From Acidobacteria bacterium RIFCSPLOWO2_12_FULL_65_11 (GTDB taxonomy: Bacteria > Acidobacteriota > Vicinamibacteria > Vicinamibacterales > CAVVIG01), in the NCBI GenBank assembly GCA_001767495.1, contig MELA01000096.1, positions 1 to 44,450 of the forward strand: a DNA stretch of 44,450 nucleotides, read 5' to 3'. This document shows positions 30,786 to 40,614 of this stretch, one piece after another; the first letter of the stretch is position 1; each line of letters starts with the position of its first letter. The position numbers and the translations under genes were made by a program. Under the pieces are notes generated by a model. That model was not told where the DNA came from. It saw only the letters and a list, made by a program, of their open reading frames with translations, and searched no databases.

Positions 30786-31721
30786 TTAGGCGAGCTTCGT
30801 CCGAAAGTACTCGATGGTCTTGACGAGGCCTTCCTCGAGCGACACCTTCGGCTCCCACTTGAGGAGCGTCCGCGCGCGGGTGATGTCGGGCTGACGAACC
30901 TTGGGATCGTCGGTGGGAAGCGGCTTATAGACGATCCGGCTCTTCGCGCCCGTCATCCTGATGATGGTGCGCGCGATTTCCTCGATGGTCGTCTCTCGCG
31001 GGTTGCCGATGTTCACCGGATCGTTCACGCTGGAGAGCATCAGCTTGATGATGCCGTCGACAAGATCGGTGATGTACGTGAAGCTGCGCGTCTGTGTGCC
31101 GTCACCAAACACCGTGACGTCTTCGTTGCGCAGGGCCTGCGAGATGAAGGCCGGCACGGCACGACCATCGTTGATGCGCATGCGAGGGCCGTAGGTATTG
31201 AAGATCCGGACGATCTTCGTGTCCAGCCCGTGAAACCGATGGTAGGCGACCGTGATCGCCTCGGCGAAGCGCTTGGCTTCGTCGTACACGCCGCGCGGAC
31301 CGACGGGGTTGACGTTGCCCCAATACGTCTCCTTCTGCGGGTGCTCGAGCGGATCCCCATACACCTCGGAGGTCGACGCCAGAACAAACGTCGCTCGCTT
31401 CTCTTTGGCCAGGCCCAGCGCCTTGTGCGTGCCGAGCGCGCCGACCTTGAGGGTCTGGATCGGCAGCTCCAGGTAGTCGATGGGACTGGCCGGACTGGCC
31501 CAGTGCAGGACGTAGTCGATCGGACCTTCGATGAAGAGGTAGTTGGTGACGTCGTGCTTGATGAACGTGAAGTCGCGGTTGACGAGATGCGCAATGTTGG
31601 CCGTGCTGCCCGTCAGCAGGTTGTCGACGCCGACGACCGCGTAATCGCGATCGAGGAGTGCCTCGGCCAGGTGCGACCCGATGAAGCCCGCTGCTCCCGT
31701 AATGACCACGCGTGTTTTCAT
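30786..31721 (-). CDS. UDP-glucuronate decarboxylase-like epimerase (UDP-xylose synthase)
   Basis: 311 residues, extended short-chain dehydrogenase. [15 protein letters not shown] is the NAD site; [14 protein letters not shown] and [10 protein letters not shown] supply the catalytic Ser/Glu/Tyr/Lys; [16 protein letters not shown] and [13 protein letters not shown] fit UXS family members. It would decarboxylate UDP-glucuronate, made by ugd at 32951, to UDP-xylose. Another sugar-nucleotide epimerase activity is possible. Upstream on the same strand is the GT4 gene, separated by 96 bp with a REP-like hairpin. Confidence 0.85.
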   Translation of the reverse strand: MKTRVVITGAAGFIGSHLAEALLDRDYAVVGVDNLLTGSTANIAHLVNRDFTFIKHDVTNYLFIEGPIDYVLHWASPASPIDYLELPIQTLKVGALGTHKALGLAKEKRATFVLASTSEVYGDPLEHPQKETYWGNVNPVGPRGVYDEAKRFAEAITVAYHRFHGLDTKIVRIFNTYGPRMRINDGRAVPAFISQALRNEDVTVFGDGTQTRSFTYITDLVDGIIKLMLSSVNDPVNIGNPRETTIEEIARTIIRMTGAKSRIVYKPLPTDDPKVRQPDITRARTLLKWEPKVSLEEGLVKTIEYFRTKLA

Positions 31722-31738
31722 GAGTGTGTGTCCAACAG

Positions 31739-31756
31739 GTCCGGCTCAAGCCGGAC
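31739..31756. repeat. REP-like hairpin without clear foot
   Basis: GTCCGGCTCAAGCCGGAC between the UXS-like and GT4 genes, followed by TCTGCGTAC instead of ACTAC, so the foot is degraded. Confidence 0.8.
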
Positions 31757-31817
31757 TCTGCGTACGGACAGGAAGTATTTGTGGATCGTACTCGATGCGC
31801 CCGCCTCGTGTCGCGGC

Positions 31818-32927
31818 TCACGCGGCTGCCAGGTCGTAGATGTCTCGAATGCGGCGGACGGACCGCTCCCACGAGAACTGGCTGGCGCGCGCGAAGCCCT
31901 TTGCTCGCAACTCGCACCGCAAGCGCTCGTCACACAGCACGCGACGAATACCGTCGGCGATTGACTGCGGATCGCGAGGCTCGACAAAGAGCGCCGCATC
32001 GCCGAGGACTTCGGGCAGCGACGAGACGTTGGAGGCCACGACCGGCGTGCCGCTGGCCATGGCTTCGAGCGGAGGCAGCCAGAATCCCTCGTACAGCGAT
32101 GGAAACACGAAGACGCGGGCCAGCCGGTACATGATCGCCAGCGTGTCTTCGGACTGGTAACCGAGGAACCGGACGTACCTGTGCAGCTGGTGCGCGTGCA
32201 CGGCGCGCCGAAGCGCCGTGTACTTCGAGATCTGGTCGCCGATAAGGACCAGCTTGAGGTGGTCGAGACCGCTGCGGCGGACGAGATCGAACGCCTCGAT
32301 GAGCCGGACAAGATTCTTGTGCGGCTTGACGTTGCCCGCGTAGAGCACGAAGTCGTCCTGGAGCTGATACCGCTCGCGCACGCGGTCGACGTCCTCCTGG
32401 CGCGGCTCGAGGCCGAACCGCTCGTCGTACGCGTTGTAGATGACGTCGATCTTGTCGGCAGCCACGTCGACGAAGCGCAGAATGTCGCGCTTACTGCTCT
32501 CGGAGACCGTCAGTACGCGCGTGGCGCGCCGTGCCGCGAGCGTGAGCGACGCGCGGGCGTAGAGGGGCATGAGCCGGTTCGGCAGATACTGCGGGAACAT
32601 CAGGTGGAGGCAGTCGTGAATCGTCACGACCGATCGACATGGGACGAGCGGGGGCAGCACGTAGTGCGGCGCATGGAAGAGCGTCACGCGCTCGCGCTTG
32701 AGCGCGAGCGGGATCGTGAGCTGCTCGGCCATCGAGTACGTGCGCGCGTGTTCCGGCACCGCGCGGAAATTCTCGCCGAGCGCGCCGAGCGCGTCGCGGT
32801 CTTCCGGGCGGCACAGCACGACAAACTCGCTCTGACCGTCGAGGCGGGCGAGCTGCCGCAGGAGATTTCTGATGTAAGTGCCGATGCCGAAATCGTGCAG
32901 CTTGCGGGCGTCGACCCCTATGCGCAC
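31818..32927 (-). CDS. glycosyltransferase family 4 (GT-B)
   Basis: 369 residues. MRIGVDARKLHDFGIGTYIRNL is the acceptor-domain start with the glycine-rich loop; the nucleotide-sugar domain has LYAGNVKPHKNLVRLIEAF, VLIGDQ, FLGYQSEDTL and the E-x7-E element in PSLYEGFWLPPLEAMASGTP. Retaining mannosyl/glucosyl-type transferase, cytosolic or membrane-peripheral. Donor and acceptor unknown. Divergent from ugd (23-bp gap), so both probably serve the same surface glycan. Confidence 0.9.
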   Translation of the reverse strand: MRIGVDARKLHDFGIGTYIRNLLRQLARLDGQSEFVVLCRPEDRDALGALGENFRAVPEHARTYSMAEQLTIPLALKRERVTLFHAPHYVLPPLVPCRSVVTIHDCLHLMFPQYLPNRLMPLYARASLTLAARRATRVLTVSESSKRDILRFVDVAADKIDVIYNAYDERFGLEPRQEDVDRVRERYQLQDDFVLYAGNVKPHKNLVRLIEAFDLVRRSGLDHLKLVLIGDQISKYTALRRAVHAHQLHRYVRFLGYQSEDTLAIMYRLARVFVFPSLYEGFWLPPLEAMASGTPVVASNVSSLPEVLGDAALFVEPRDPQSIADGIRRVLCDERLRCELRAKGFARASQFSWERSVRRIRDIYDLAAA

Positions 32928-32950
32928 GGCGTGATGATATCCTGTCCCGC

Positions 32951-34246
32951 ATGAAAATTGCGGTCGTCGGGACGGGGTACGTCGGGCTGGTCGTGGGTGC
33001 CTGTTTGGCGGAAAATGGAAACACCGTCATATGCGTGGACAAGGAGGCGTCCAAGATTGCGACCCTCAATGACGGCAAGATGCCGATCTACGAGCCCGGG
33101 CTCGAGGAGATCGTCCGCCGCAACCGCCACGAGGAACGGCTGAGCTTCACGACCGATCTGACCGGCGCGGTCAACGCGGCCGAGATCGTGTTTATTGCGG
33201 TCGGCACGCCGCAGGACGAGGACGGCTCGGCCGACCTTCAGCATGTGCTCGCGGTCGCGCGTGAGGTGGGGCGCGCGATGAACAAGTACACCGTCGTCGT
33301 CGACAAGAGCACCGTGCCGGTCGGCACGGCAGCCCGGGTGCGCGACGCCATCGGCCGCGAGACCACGCAAGCGTTCAGCGTCGTCAGCAATCCTGAGTTC
33401 CTGAAACAGGGCGCGGCTGTCGAAGACTTTATGAAACCCGATCGCGTGGTGATTGGCATTGACGATGCGCGCGCGCAGGAGGTGATGAGAGAGCTGTACC
33501 GGCCGTTCACCCGCACCGGCGCCCCGATCATGTTCATGGACACGGCCAGTGCGGAGCTCTCCAAGTACGCGGCGAACGCGCTGCTGGCGACACGGATCTC
33601 GTTTATGAACGAGATCGCCAACGTCTGCGAACTGGTGGGCGCCGACGTCGACCAGGTGCGCAGGGCGATTGGCGCCGATCGCCGGATCGGCACGTCGTTT
33701 CTCTTTCCGGGTGTTGGCTACGGCGGCAGTTGCTTCCCGAAGGACGTGAAAGCGCTCGTCAGGGCCGCGGCGGACAAGGGCTACGCGTTTGACATCCTGC
33801 GCGCGGTGGAGGCCGTGAATCAGTCGCAGAAGACGCGGCTCGTGGAGAAGATGGAGAGTTATTTCAAGGGCCTCAAGGGGCGATCCATCGCGCTGTGGGG
33901 GCTGGCGTTCAAGCCGCGGACAGACGACATGCGCGAGGCGCCGGCCATTGCGATTATCGAGCGCCTGCTCGCCAAGGGTGCCACCGTGCGCGCCTACGAT
34001 CCGGAGGCAGCGTCCACGGCGCGGTCGCTCTTCGGCAACCGCATCACGATCTGCGAGAAGGGCTACGATGCGCTCAGTGGCGTCGACGCGCTGGCCGTGG
34101 TGACGGAATGGAACGAGTTCCGGGAGCCCGATTTCGACAGGATGCGCACGCTGATGAAATCGCCGGTCGTCTTCGACGGCCGGAACATCTACTCGCCCGG
34201 GCAGATGCAATCGCTCGGCTTCACCTACTTCTCCATTGGGCGCTAG
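32951..34246 (+). CDS. ugd: UDP-glucose 6-dehydrogenase
   Basis: 431 residues. Oxidises UDP-glucose to UDP-glucuronate with two NAD. GTGYVGLVVGACLAENG is the Rossmann site, the catalytic Cys is in GVGYGGSCFPKDVKAL (about residue 261), and the C-terminal LWGLAFKPRTDDMREAPA is the UDP-binding domain. Its product is the substrate of the UXS-like enzyme nearby. Start ATG 32951 is 23 bp from the divergent GT4 gene; the stop overlaps the galE start. Confidence 0.96.
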   Translation: MKIAVVGTGYVGLVVGACLAENGNTVICVDKEASKIATLNDGKMPIYEPGLEEIVRRNRHEERLSFTTDLTGAVNAAEIVFIAVGTPQDEDGSADLQHVLAVAREVGRAMNKYTVVVDKSTVPVGTAARVRDAIGRETTQAFSVVSNPEFLKQGAAVEDFMKPDRVVIGIDDARAQEVMRELYRPFTRTGAPIMFMDTASAELSKYAANALLATRISFMNEIANVCELVGADVDQVRRAIGADRRIGTSFLFPGVGYGGSCFPKDVKALVRAAADKGYAFDILRAVEAVNQSQKTRLVEKMESYFKGLKGRSIALWGLAFKPRTDDMREAPAIAIIERLLAKGATVRAYDPEAASTARSLFGNRITICEKGYDALSGVDALAVVTEWNEFREPDFDRMRTLMKSPVVFDGRNIYSPGQMQSLGFTYFSIGR

Positions 34247-35237
34247 GCCGCGAGCGGTGCTCGTCACCGGCGGCGCCGGCTATATCGGCAGCCATGCGGC
34301 CAAGGCGCTTTGCCGGGCGGGCTACCGCGTCGTCGTGTACGACAACCTCAGCGCGGGCCATCGAGGCGCCGTGCGATACGGGCCGCTCGTCGAGGGCGAG
34401 ATTGGCGACGTGAGAGCGGTGCGGGAGGTGCTTCGGCACCACGGGATCTTCGCAGTCATGCACTTTGCCGCGTTTCTCGACGTCGGTGAATCGGTGCGCG
34501 ATCCCGGCCGCTACTATCGTAACAATGTGGTCGGCACGCTCGGCGTTCTCGACGCCATGGCGGCGGAGTCGGTCCGGTACTTCGTGCTGTCGTCGACCTG
34601 CGCCACCTACGGCGACCCGGTCGAGACCCCGATGACCGAGATGCATCCGCAGCGGCCGATCAACAGCTACGGCGAGACCAAGCTCGCTGTCGAACGCGCG
34701 CTGCCCCATTTTCTGCGTGCGCACGGGCTGCGCTCGGTCGCCTTGCGGTACTTCAACGCGGCCGGCGCGGATCCCGAGGGGGAGATCGGCGAGGATCATC
34801 GACCTGAGATCCATCTGATTCCGCGCGCGATCGGCGCGGCCTCTGGCGGCGGTGGTCTTCAGGTGTTCGGCGACGATTACTCGACGCCAGACGGCACCTG
34901 CCTGCGCGACTACGTCCACGTGGCCGATCTGGCGGATGCCCACCTGCGTGCGCTCGAGGCTATGGTCGAGGGGAAGGGGTCGGACGCCTACAACCTTGGC
35001 ACCGGTCGCCCGCACTCGGTGCGAGAGGTGATTGCGAGCGTCGAGCGGGTGACGGGTCGAACGGTGCCATGGACGCTCGCACCGAGACGGCCCGGCGATC
35101 CCGCGACGCTGTATGCTGCACCGGACCGGGCGCGCGGCGAGCTTGGCTGGGCACCGCGGTTCATGGATCTCGATGCGATCGTCTCGACCGCGTGGAACTG
35201 GCATCGCGCGCACCCCCACGGGTACGAAGGGGTGTGA
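34236..35237 (+). CDS. galE: UDP-glucose 4-epimerase
   Basis: 333 residues. Interconverts UDP-glucose and UDP-galactose. [18 protein letters not shown] binds [18 protein letters not shown] and [10 protein letters not shown] carry the catalytic Ser/Thr and Tyr-x3-Lys, and [17 protein letters not shown] is the GalE signature. TTG 34236 overlaps the ugd stop by 11 bp; GTG 34257 would also give a complete Rossmann start, so the first residues are uncertain. Stop overlaps the next ATG. Confidence 0.93.
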   Translation: MGARPRAVLVTGGAGYIGSHAAKALCRAGYRVVVYDNLSAGHRGAVRYGPLVEGEIGDVRAVREVLRHHGIFAVMHFAAFLDVGESVRDPGRYYRNNVVGTLGVLDAMAAESVRYFVLSSTCATYGDPVETPMTEMHPQRPINSYGETKLAVERALPHFLRAHGLRSVALRYFNAAGADPEGEIGEDHRPEIHLIPRAIGAASGGGGLQVFGDDYSTPDGTCLRDYVHVADLADAHLRALEAMVEGKGSDAYNLGTGRPHSVREVIASVERVTGRTVPWTLAPRRPGDPATLYAAPDRARGELGWAPRFMDLDAIVSTAWNWHRAHPHGYEGV

Positions 35238-35950
35238 TGGGCGGCCGTTCCAGCACGGCGCTCGTCGATCCGCTGGTGTCGGTCGTCATGGCCGCCTACA
35301 ACGAGCGCGACACCATCGAAGAGATCGTCCGGCGTGTGCTTGCCGTCCCGCTGCGCATCGAGCTTGTCGTCGTCGACGATGGATCGACCGACGGGACACG
35401 CGACCTCCTGCGGGCGCTTCGGCAAAATCTGGAGTTCACGCTGGTGCTCCAGCCCCAGAATCGGGGCAAGGGGGCGGCGCTAAGGGCCGGCTTCGCCGAG
35501 GTGAAAGGCGAGGTGGTGATCGTCCAGGATGCCGACCTGGAGTACTCGCCGGAAGAGTATCCCCAGCTCATCGATCTGATCTGCGCCGGGAGCGCGGACG
35601 TGGTCTACGGATCCCGGTTCATCGGCCGCCACCGGGTGTTCCTGTTCACGCACTATGCCGGCAACTGGGCGATCAACCTGCTGGCCAACGTGTTGTACAA
35701 CACGACACTGACGGACCTCGAGACCTGCTATAAGGCGATGCGCATCGAGGTGCTCCGTTCGATGGCGCTCAAGTCCGATGGATTCGACATCGAGCCCGAG
35801 CTGACGGCCAAGATCTTCAAGCGTGGTTTTCGTGTGTACGAAATGCCGATCACGTACAACGGGCGCGGGTACGACGAAGGAAAGAAGATCACCTGGAGAG
35901 ACGGTGTGGTGGCGATCTGGACGCTCGTGAAGTATCGGTTCACCGAGTGA
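35237..35950 (+). CDS. glycosyltransferase family 2, dolichyl-phosphate mannosyltransferase-like
   Basis: 237 residues. [60 protein letters not shown] (DxD metal site) and [10 protein letters not shown] define the GT-A fold. It resembles enzymes that load a sugar on polyprenyl phosphate; no C-terminal membrane helices are obvious, so it is the soluble DPM type. ATG overlaps the galE stop (ATGA) and its own stop overlaps the exporter ATG, placing it in a four-gene operon from ugd. Confidence 0.9.
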   Translation: MGGRSSTALVDPLVSVVMAAYNERDTIEEIVRRVLAVPLRIELVVVDDGSTDGTRDLLRALRQNLEFTLVLQPQNRGKGAALRAGFAEVKGEVVIVQDADLEYSPEEYPQLIDLICAGSADVVYGSRFIGRHRVFLFTHYAGNWAINLLANVLYNTTLTDLETCYKAMRIEVLRSMALKSDGFDIEPELTAKIFKRGFRVYEMPITYNGRGYDEGKKITWRDGVVAIWTLVKYRFTE

Positions 35951-37704
35951 TGCATCCGCTCGAACGCCTGTTCCGCTACGCGACGCCGTACAGAGGCCGC
36001 TTGGTGGCGGCCGTGTGCGGGATGCTCGTGTACGCGGTCGGGTCGGCCGGTCTTGCCGCGCTCATCCGGCCCATCTTCGACAGCGTGCTGCCGAGCCGCC
36101 AGGGTCTGGCAGTCACCGCCTGGGCCATCGTTGGCCTGTACTTCCTGAAGGGTGCCGGCTCGTACGCGTCGTCTTACTTGATGGCCGACGTCGGCCAGCG
36201 CGTCGTGATGGATGTGCGCAACGCGCTCTACCGGCACATCCTCGGGCAGTCGGCGGCGTTTTTCACAGAGCGGACCTCGGGCCAGCTGATGTCGCGGATC
36301 ACGAGCGACGTCGGGCAGGTCCAGCAGACAGTGTCCGAAACGGTCGGGGATCTCGCCCGCGAATCCATCGCGCTCGTCGGCTACACGGCGCTGCTGTTCT
36401 ACTACGATGCGCGCCTGGCGATCGTCTGCCTCACGACGGCGCCGCTCATCGTGTATCCGCTGATGAAGCTCGGAAGCCGCGTGCGGCAGACGACGAGGCG
36501 CAGTCACGAGGCCACCGAGCACATTGCGCACATCACGGTGGAGGCGCTCACCGGGCATCGGATCGTGAAAGCCTTTGGCGCCGAGGCGCACGAAGCCGAC
36601 AAGTTCGCGCGCGCCGCCTATCACCTGTTTCGCACGAACATGAAGGTGACGGCGGCGCTGTCCAGTCTGCCGCCCTTGATGGAGCTTGTCGGGGGCGCCG
36701 GTCTCGCGGCGGCGCTGTGGTACGGCAGCAGTCAAATTGCCCTTGGCCGGCTGACGCCGGGCGAGTTCGCTTTGTTCATCGGCACGCTGTTTCTGATGTA
36801 CGGGCCGGCGAAGAAGCTCAGCCGCGTGAATGCGAGCGTGCAGCAGACGATCGCCGCGTCGGAGCGGATCTTCGAGATGCTTGATACGCACACCGAGATG
36901 CGAGAGGAGCCGGGCGCGCCGGCCCTCGCGCCGTTGTGCCGTGCCATCGAGTTCCGCGACGTGGGCTTTGGGTACGAGGCCGCGTCGGGCTGGATGCTGA
37001 GGGGCGTGTCCTGCACGGTAGGCGCCGGCCAGATGGTGGCCATTGTCGGCCGGAGCGGCGCGGGCAAGACGACGCTGGTCAATCTGCTGCCGCGTTTCTA
37101 TGATGTGAGCGCGGGCGCGATTCTCATCGACGGCGTGGACATCCGGCGCGTCACGCTCGCCTCGCTCCGGCGCCAGATTGGCATCGTGACCCAGGAGACG
37201 GTCCTTTTTGACGACACGGTCGGCAGCAACATCGCGTATGGATCGCCACAGGCCACCCCCGCCGAGATCGAGGCGGCGGCGCGCGCGGCCAACGCGCACG
37301 AGTTCATCGTGGCGCTGCCGAAGGGCTATCAGACGACGATCGGAGAACGCGGCCAGCGGCTCTCCGGCGGGCAGCGCCAGCGGCTGGCGATCGCGCGCGC
37401 GTTGCTCAAGGACGCGCCAATCCTCGTGCTCGACGAAGCGACCTCGGCGCTCGATACCGAATCGGAGCGCCTGGTCCAGGAGGCGCTCGCCAACCTGTTG
37501 CTCAATCGGACGTCGTTTGTCATCGCCCATCGCATGTCGACGATTCGCCGCGCCGACGCGATCGTTGTGCTGGAGCGGGGCCGGGTCGTGGAGACCGGCC
37601 GGCACGACGAACTGGTCGCACGCGTCGGCGGCACGTACGCGACCTTGTACCAGGCGCAACGGCTCGAGGGCCGCCGCGCCGAGCGCCGGATGGTGCCCTC
37701 ATGA
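35950..37704 (+). CDS. MsbA-like ABC exporter (lipid/glycolipid flippase)
   Basis: 584 residues, a half-transporter with N-terminal six-helix membrane domain (about 20-310) and C-terminal ATPase: Walker A GRSGAGKTTLVNLLPRFYD, Q-loop GIVTQETVLF, signature LSGGQRQRLAIARALL, Walker B ILVLDEATSALD, H-loop FVIAHRMSTI. Works as a homodimer at the inner membrane. Similarity is to MsbA/lipid A exporters; the coupled GT2, galE and ugd genes make a glycolipid or lipid-linked glycan the likely cargo. ATG 35950 preferred over GTG 35947. Confidence 0.92.
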   Translation: MHPLERLFRYATPYRGRLVAAVCGMLVYAVGSAGLAALIRPIFDSVLPSRQGLAVTAWAIVGLYFLKGAGSYASSYLMADVGQRVVMDVRNALYRHILGQSAAFFTERTSGQLMSRITSDVGQVQQTVSETVGDLARESIALVGYTALLFYYDARLAIVCLTTAPLIVYPLMKLGSRVRQTTRRSHEATEHIAHITVEALTGHRIVKAFGAEAHEADKFARAAYHLFRTNMKVTAALSSLPPLMELVGGAGLAAALWYGSSQIALGRLTPGEFALFIGTLFLMYGPAKKLSRVNASVQQTIAASERIFEMLDTHTEMREEPGAPALAPLCRAIEFRDVGFGYEAASGWMLRGVSCTVGAGQMVAIVGRSGAGKTTLVNLLPRFYDVSAGAILIDGVDIRRVTLASLRRQIGIVTQETVLFDDTVGSNIAYGSPQATPAEIEAAARAANAHEFIVALPKGYQTTIGERGQRLSGGQRQRLAIARALLKDAPILVLDEATSALDTESERLVQEALANLLLNRTSFVIAHRMSTIRRADAIVVLERGRVVETGRHDELVARVGGTYATLYQAQRLEGRRAERRMVPS

Positions 37705-37745
37705 CATGCTCAACTATGGGGGCCACGGAAAACGCAGAGTGAATG

Positions 37746-37832
37746 AACCACAGAGGCACAGGGACACGGAGGCGCCGCATCGAGCGCGACGGCCAGAGGT
37801 CCGTCACTCCGTGCCTCGGTGGCTCTGTGGTT
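37746..37832. repeat. imperfect 26-bp inverted repeat
   Basis: Left arm AACCACAGAGGCACAGGGAC then ACGGAG (37746-37771) matches the reverse complement of the right arm at 37807-37832 at about 21 of 26 positions with a 35-bp loop. Its CACAGAGGCACRGG words look like another repeat family; it may terminate the exporter operon. Confidence 0.7.
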
Positions 37833-37874
37833 ACTATCCTCTGTGAGGCTCCGTGTCCCGGTGGTGAAGCTCTT

Positions 37875-38768
37875 ATGATCAAGTCGATGACGGGGTTCGC
37901 GTCGGTCACTCTTGAGGACGACCGTGCGGCGGTGGCGGTGACGATTCGATCGCTCAACCACCGCTATCTGGATCTGCAGCTGCGCATCCCGCAATCGCTC
38001 GGTGCGATCGAGAGCGACGTGCGCGCGCTGGCAGCCCGCCGCGTCGCCCGCGGCCGGCTCGAGGTGAGCCTGTCGCTGCAGGTGCGGCAGTCGCCTGGCG
38101 TCGAGGTCGAGTTCAACGTCGAGTTCGGGCGCGCGCTCGATGCGGCGCTCGACCAGGCGCGTGCGCGGGGCCTGGTGGCGGGCGCGTTGACGCCCGGCGA
38201 TCTGCTGCGACTGCCGCAGGCCCTGACGATCCGCGAGCGGCAGTCCGAGGCGGACCAAGCGGCCGCACTCGCGATTGCGGGCCGGGCGCGCGAGGCCATC
38301 GAGCGGGCGCTCGTCGCCTTGGACGCCATGCGATCGCGGGAGGGCGACGACCTGCGCGCCGACCTGGAAGGGCGGCGCGCGTCGGTCGCCGATCTCGTGG
38401 AGCGGATCGCGGCCGCCGCCGATGAGGGGCGCGGCGCGGTGGAGCGGCGGCTCGCCGAGCGCGTCCGCGAGCTGCGGGCCGATCTGCAGGCCGACGAGGT
38501 GGCCGTGGCGCAGGAGATCGTGCGGCTCGCGGCGCGGTCCGATATCAGCGAGGAAGTCGCGCGGTTTCGCGCGCACGTGCGGCACTGGGCAACGCTCGCC
38601 GACAGCGCCGAGCCCTGCGGCCGCAAGCTCGACTTTCTGCTCCAGGAGATGAACCGCGAGGTGAATACCATGGGGTCGAAGGCCGACGGACTCGCGGTCT
38701 CCGCGCTCATTATCGCGGCCAAGGCCGAGCTCGAGAAGATGCGCGAGCAGGTGCAGAATGTCGAATAG
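37875..38768 (+). CDS. yicC: YicC/YloC family endoribonuclease
   Basis: 297 residues. MIKSMTGFASVTLEDDRAAV is the family start; SLNHRYLDLQLRIP and GRLEVSL follow, and the C-terminal domain has EEVARFRAHVRHW, GRKLDFLLQEMNREVNTMGSK and SALIIAAKAELEKMREQVQN. YicC is a metal-dependent RNase that can destabilise small RNAs; the family often lies before gmk. Overlaps gmk by 11 bp. Confidence 0.95.
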   Translation: MIKSMTGFASVTLEDDRAAVAVTIRSLNHRYLDLQLRIPQSLGAIESDVRALAARRVARGRLEVSLSLQVRQSPGVEVEFNVEFGRALDAALDQARARGLVAGALTPGDLLRLPQALTIRERQSEADQAAALAIAGRAREAIERALVALDAMRSREGDDLRADLEGRRASVADLVERIAAAADEGRGAVERRLAERVRELRADLQADEVAVAQEIVRLAARSDISEEVARFRAHVRHWATLADSAEPCGRKLDFLLQEMNREVNTMGSKADGLAVSALIIAAKAELEKMREQVQNVE

Positions 38769-39375
38769 GCGAGGCCTGCTGTTCGTCGTGTCGGCCCCCT
38801 CAGGCGCCGGCAAGACGACGCTCGTCGAGCGGCTGGTCGGGCAGTTGACGGGGCTGACGATCTCGCGCTCGTACACGTCTCGAGCCGCGCGCGAGGGCGA
38901 GATCGACGGCGTCGACTATAATTTTGTGACACGCGAGAGGTTCGAGGCCATGGCCGCCGACGGCGAGTTCCTCGAATGGGCGGATGTGTTCGGCAACCTC
39001 TATGGCACCTCGGCCCTCGATACCGACCGCCTGCTCGAATCGGGGCTTGATGCCGTCCTCGTGATCGACGTCCAGGGCGCCCGCGCGGTCCGCCGGCGTG
39101 GCATGGAGACGACGGCGATCTTCGTCATGCCGCCGTCCATGGAAGTCCTGGAGCGACGATTGCGGGGCCGCAGCAAGGACAGCGAGGCCGCCATCAAGGA
39201 ACGGCTGCGCGTCGCCCGGCAGGAGGTCGCGTCGTACGCGGAATACGACTTTGTGGTGGTCAACGACGAACTGACCCCGACGCTCGACGGGTTGCGGAGC
39301 ATCATCCTGGCCGAGCGTGCGAGGCTGGTGCGAATGCGCGGCGAGGCCGAAAAGATAGCCAGGACGTTTGTCTAA
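38758..39375 (+). CDS. gmk: guanylate kinase
   Basis: 205 residues. Phosphorylates GMP to GDP with ATP. P-loop SAPSGAGKTTLVERL, GMP-binding SRSYTSRAAREGEIDGVDYNF and FLEWADVFGNLYGT, lid RLRGRSKDSEAAIKERL, and DFVVVNDEL are complete. Coupled to yicC upstream; stop codon is directly followed by the coaBC ATG. The small rpoZ gene commonly found between gmk and coaBC is absent. Confidence 0.97.
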   Translation: MSNRRGLLFVVSAPSGAGKTTLVERLVGQLTGLTISRSYTSRAAREGEIDGVDYNFVTRERFEAMAADGEFLEWADVFGNLYGTSALDTDRLLESGLDAVLVIDVQGARAVRRRGMETTAIFVMPPSMEVLERRLRGRSKDSEAAIKERLRVARQEVASYAEYDFVVVNDELTPTLDGLRSIILAERARLVRMRGEAEKIARTFV

Positions 39376-40614
39376 ATGCTAATTGCCCTTGGGGTATGCG
39401 GCGGGATTGGCGCGTATAAGGCCGTCGAGGTGGCCCGCGGACTTCAGAAGCGCGGCCACGATGTCATTACCGTCATGACCCAGTCGGCGGCCAGATTCGT
39501 CGGGCCGATCACCTTCGAGGCGATCACCAGACGGCGCGTCATCACGAATCAGTTCGATCCGGGCGTCAACGCCGACATCGAGCACATCAGCGTGGCGTCC
39601 TCGATCGATCTCCTGCTCATTGCCCCCGCCACCGCGAACATCATCGGCAAGATCGCCAACGGCATCGCCGACGATGCGCTGTCGACGTTGTTTGTCGCCA
39701 CGCGCGCGCCGGTGCTTGTGGCGCCGGCCATGAACACGCAGATGTTCGCCAACGAGGCGGTGCGGCGCAATCTCGACACGCTCGTCTCGCGCGGCGTTCG
39801 GTTTGTCGAGCCGGGTGAGGGCTACCTCGCGTGCGGGTGGATCGGCAAGGGCCGGCTGGCCGAGTCTGACGAGATCGTGGCGGCGGCCGAAGCGATGCTG
39901 CGCCCGCAAGGTCCTCTGCGCGGTCTGCGGCTGCTTGTCACCGCGGGTCCCACCTTTGAGGACGTCGATCCCGTCCGGTACATCGGCAACCGATCGAGCG
40001 GCCGCATGGGCTTTGCCATCGCGGGAGAGGCGGCGCGTCGCGGCGCTGCCGTCACGCTCGTGGCCGGTCCGACCTCCGTGGAGCCGCCGCCGGTCGCCGA
40101 CGTGGTTCGCGTGCGGTCGGCGGCCGAGATGCACCAGGCCGTACTGGCCATGGCCGATGAGCAGCAGGTCGTCATCATGGCGGCCGCGGTCGCCGACTAC
40201 GCGCCGGTCGAGCGTCAGGCCCAGAAGATGACGAAGGACAACGAATCGCTGACGATCGTCTTGAAGAAGACGCCGGACATTCTCGGCGAGCTTGGCCAGC
40301 GGCGGATCGCGACGGGTGGCGGCCCGCTGCTCGTGGGATTTGCGGCCGAGACCGAGGATGTCGTTCGCCGGGCGAGTGCCAAGCGCGAGCAGAAGCACGT
40401 CGATCTGATCGTCGCCAACGACGTCTCGCGCGCTGACGCCGGCTTTGACGTGGACACCAATGCCGTCACGTTTGTCGGGCCGGAGGGCACCGAGACGCTG
40501 CCGCTGCAGAGCAAGACGCGCGTGGCGTCAGCGATCCTCGATCGCGTCGAGAAGCTTTTTGTCGAACGTGCGGCTGAACGTCCGGCTAAAGCCGGACACT
40601 ACGACGGCAGGTAG
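39376..40614 (+). CDS. coaBC: bifunctional phosphopantothenoylcysteine decarboxylase/synthetase
   Basis: 412 residues. Two consecutive steps of coenzyme A synthesis. CoaC part: GVCGGIGAYKAVEVARGL (FMN), HISVASSIDLLLIAPATAN with the catalytic His, PAMNTQMF, and GYLACGWIGKGRLAE with the catalytic Cys. CoaB part: VTAGPTFEDVDPVRYIGNRS, AAAVADYAP, KMTKDN. The last eleven or so residues (ERPAKAGHYDGR) are a translation of a REP-like hairpin and not family sequence. Confidence 0.95.
   Translation: MLIALGVCGGIGAYKAVEVARGLQKRGHDVITVMTQSAARFVGPITFEAITRRRVITNQFDPGVNADIEHISVASSIDLLLIAPATANIIGKIANGIADDALSTLFVATRAPVLVAPAMNTQMFANEAVRRNLDTLVSRGVRFVEPGEGYLACGWIGKGRLAESDEIVAAAEAMLRPQGPLRGLRLLVTAGPTFEDVDPVRYIGNRSSGRMGFAIAGEAARRGAAVTLVAGPTSVEPPPVADVVRVRSAAEMHQAVLAMADEQQVVIMAAAVADYAPVERQAQKMTKDNESLTIVLKKTPDILGELGQRRIATGGGPLLVGFAAETEDVVRRASAKREQKHVDLIVANDVSRADAGFDVDTNAVTFVGPEGTETLPLQSKTRVASAILDRVEKLFVERAAERPAKAGHYDGR

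Noticed and set aside
35728-37659. 643-codon open frame opposite the ABC exporter
   Set aside because: Same reason: composition artefact of GC-rich codons in the real gene.
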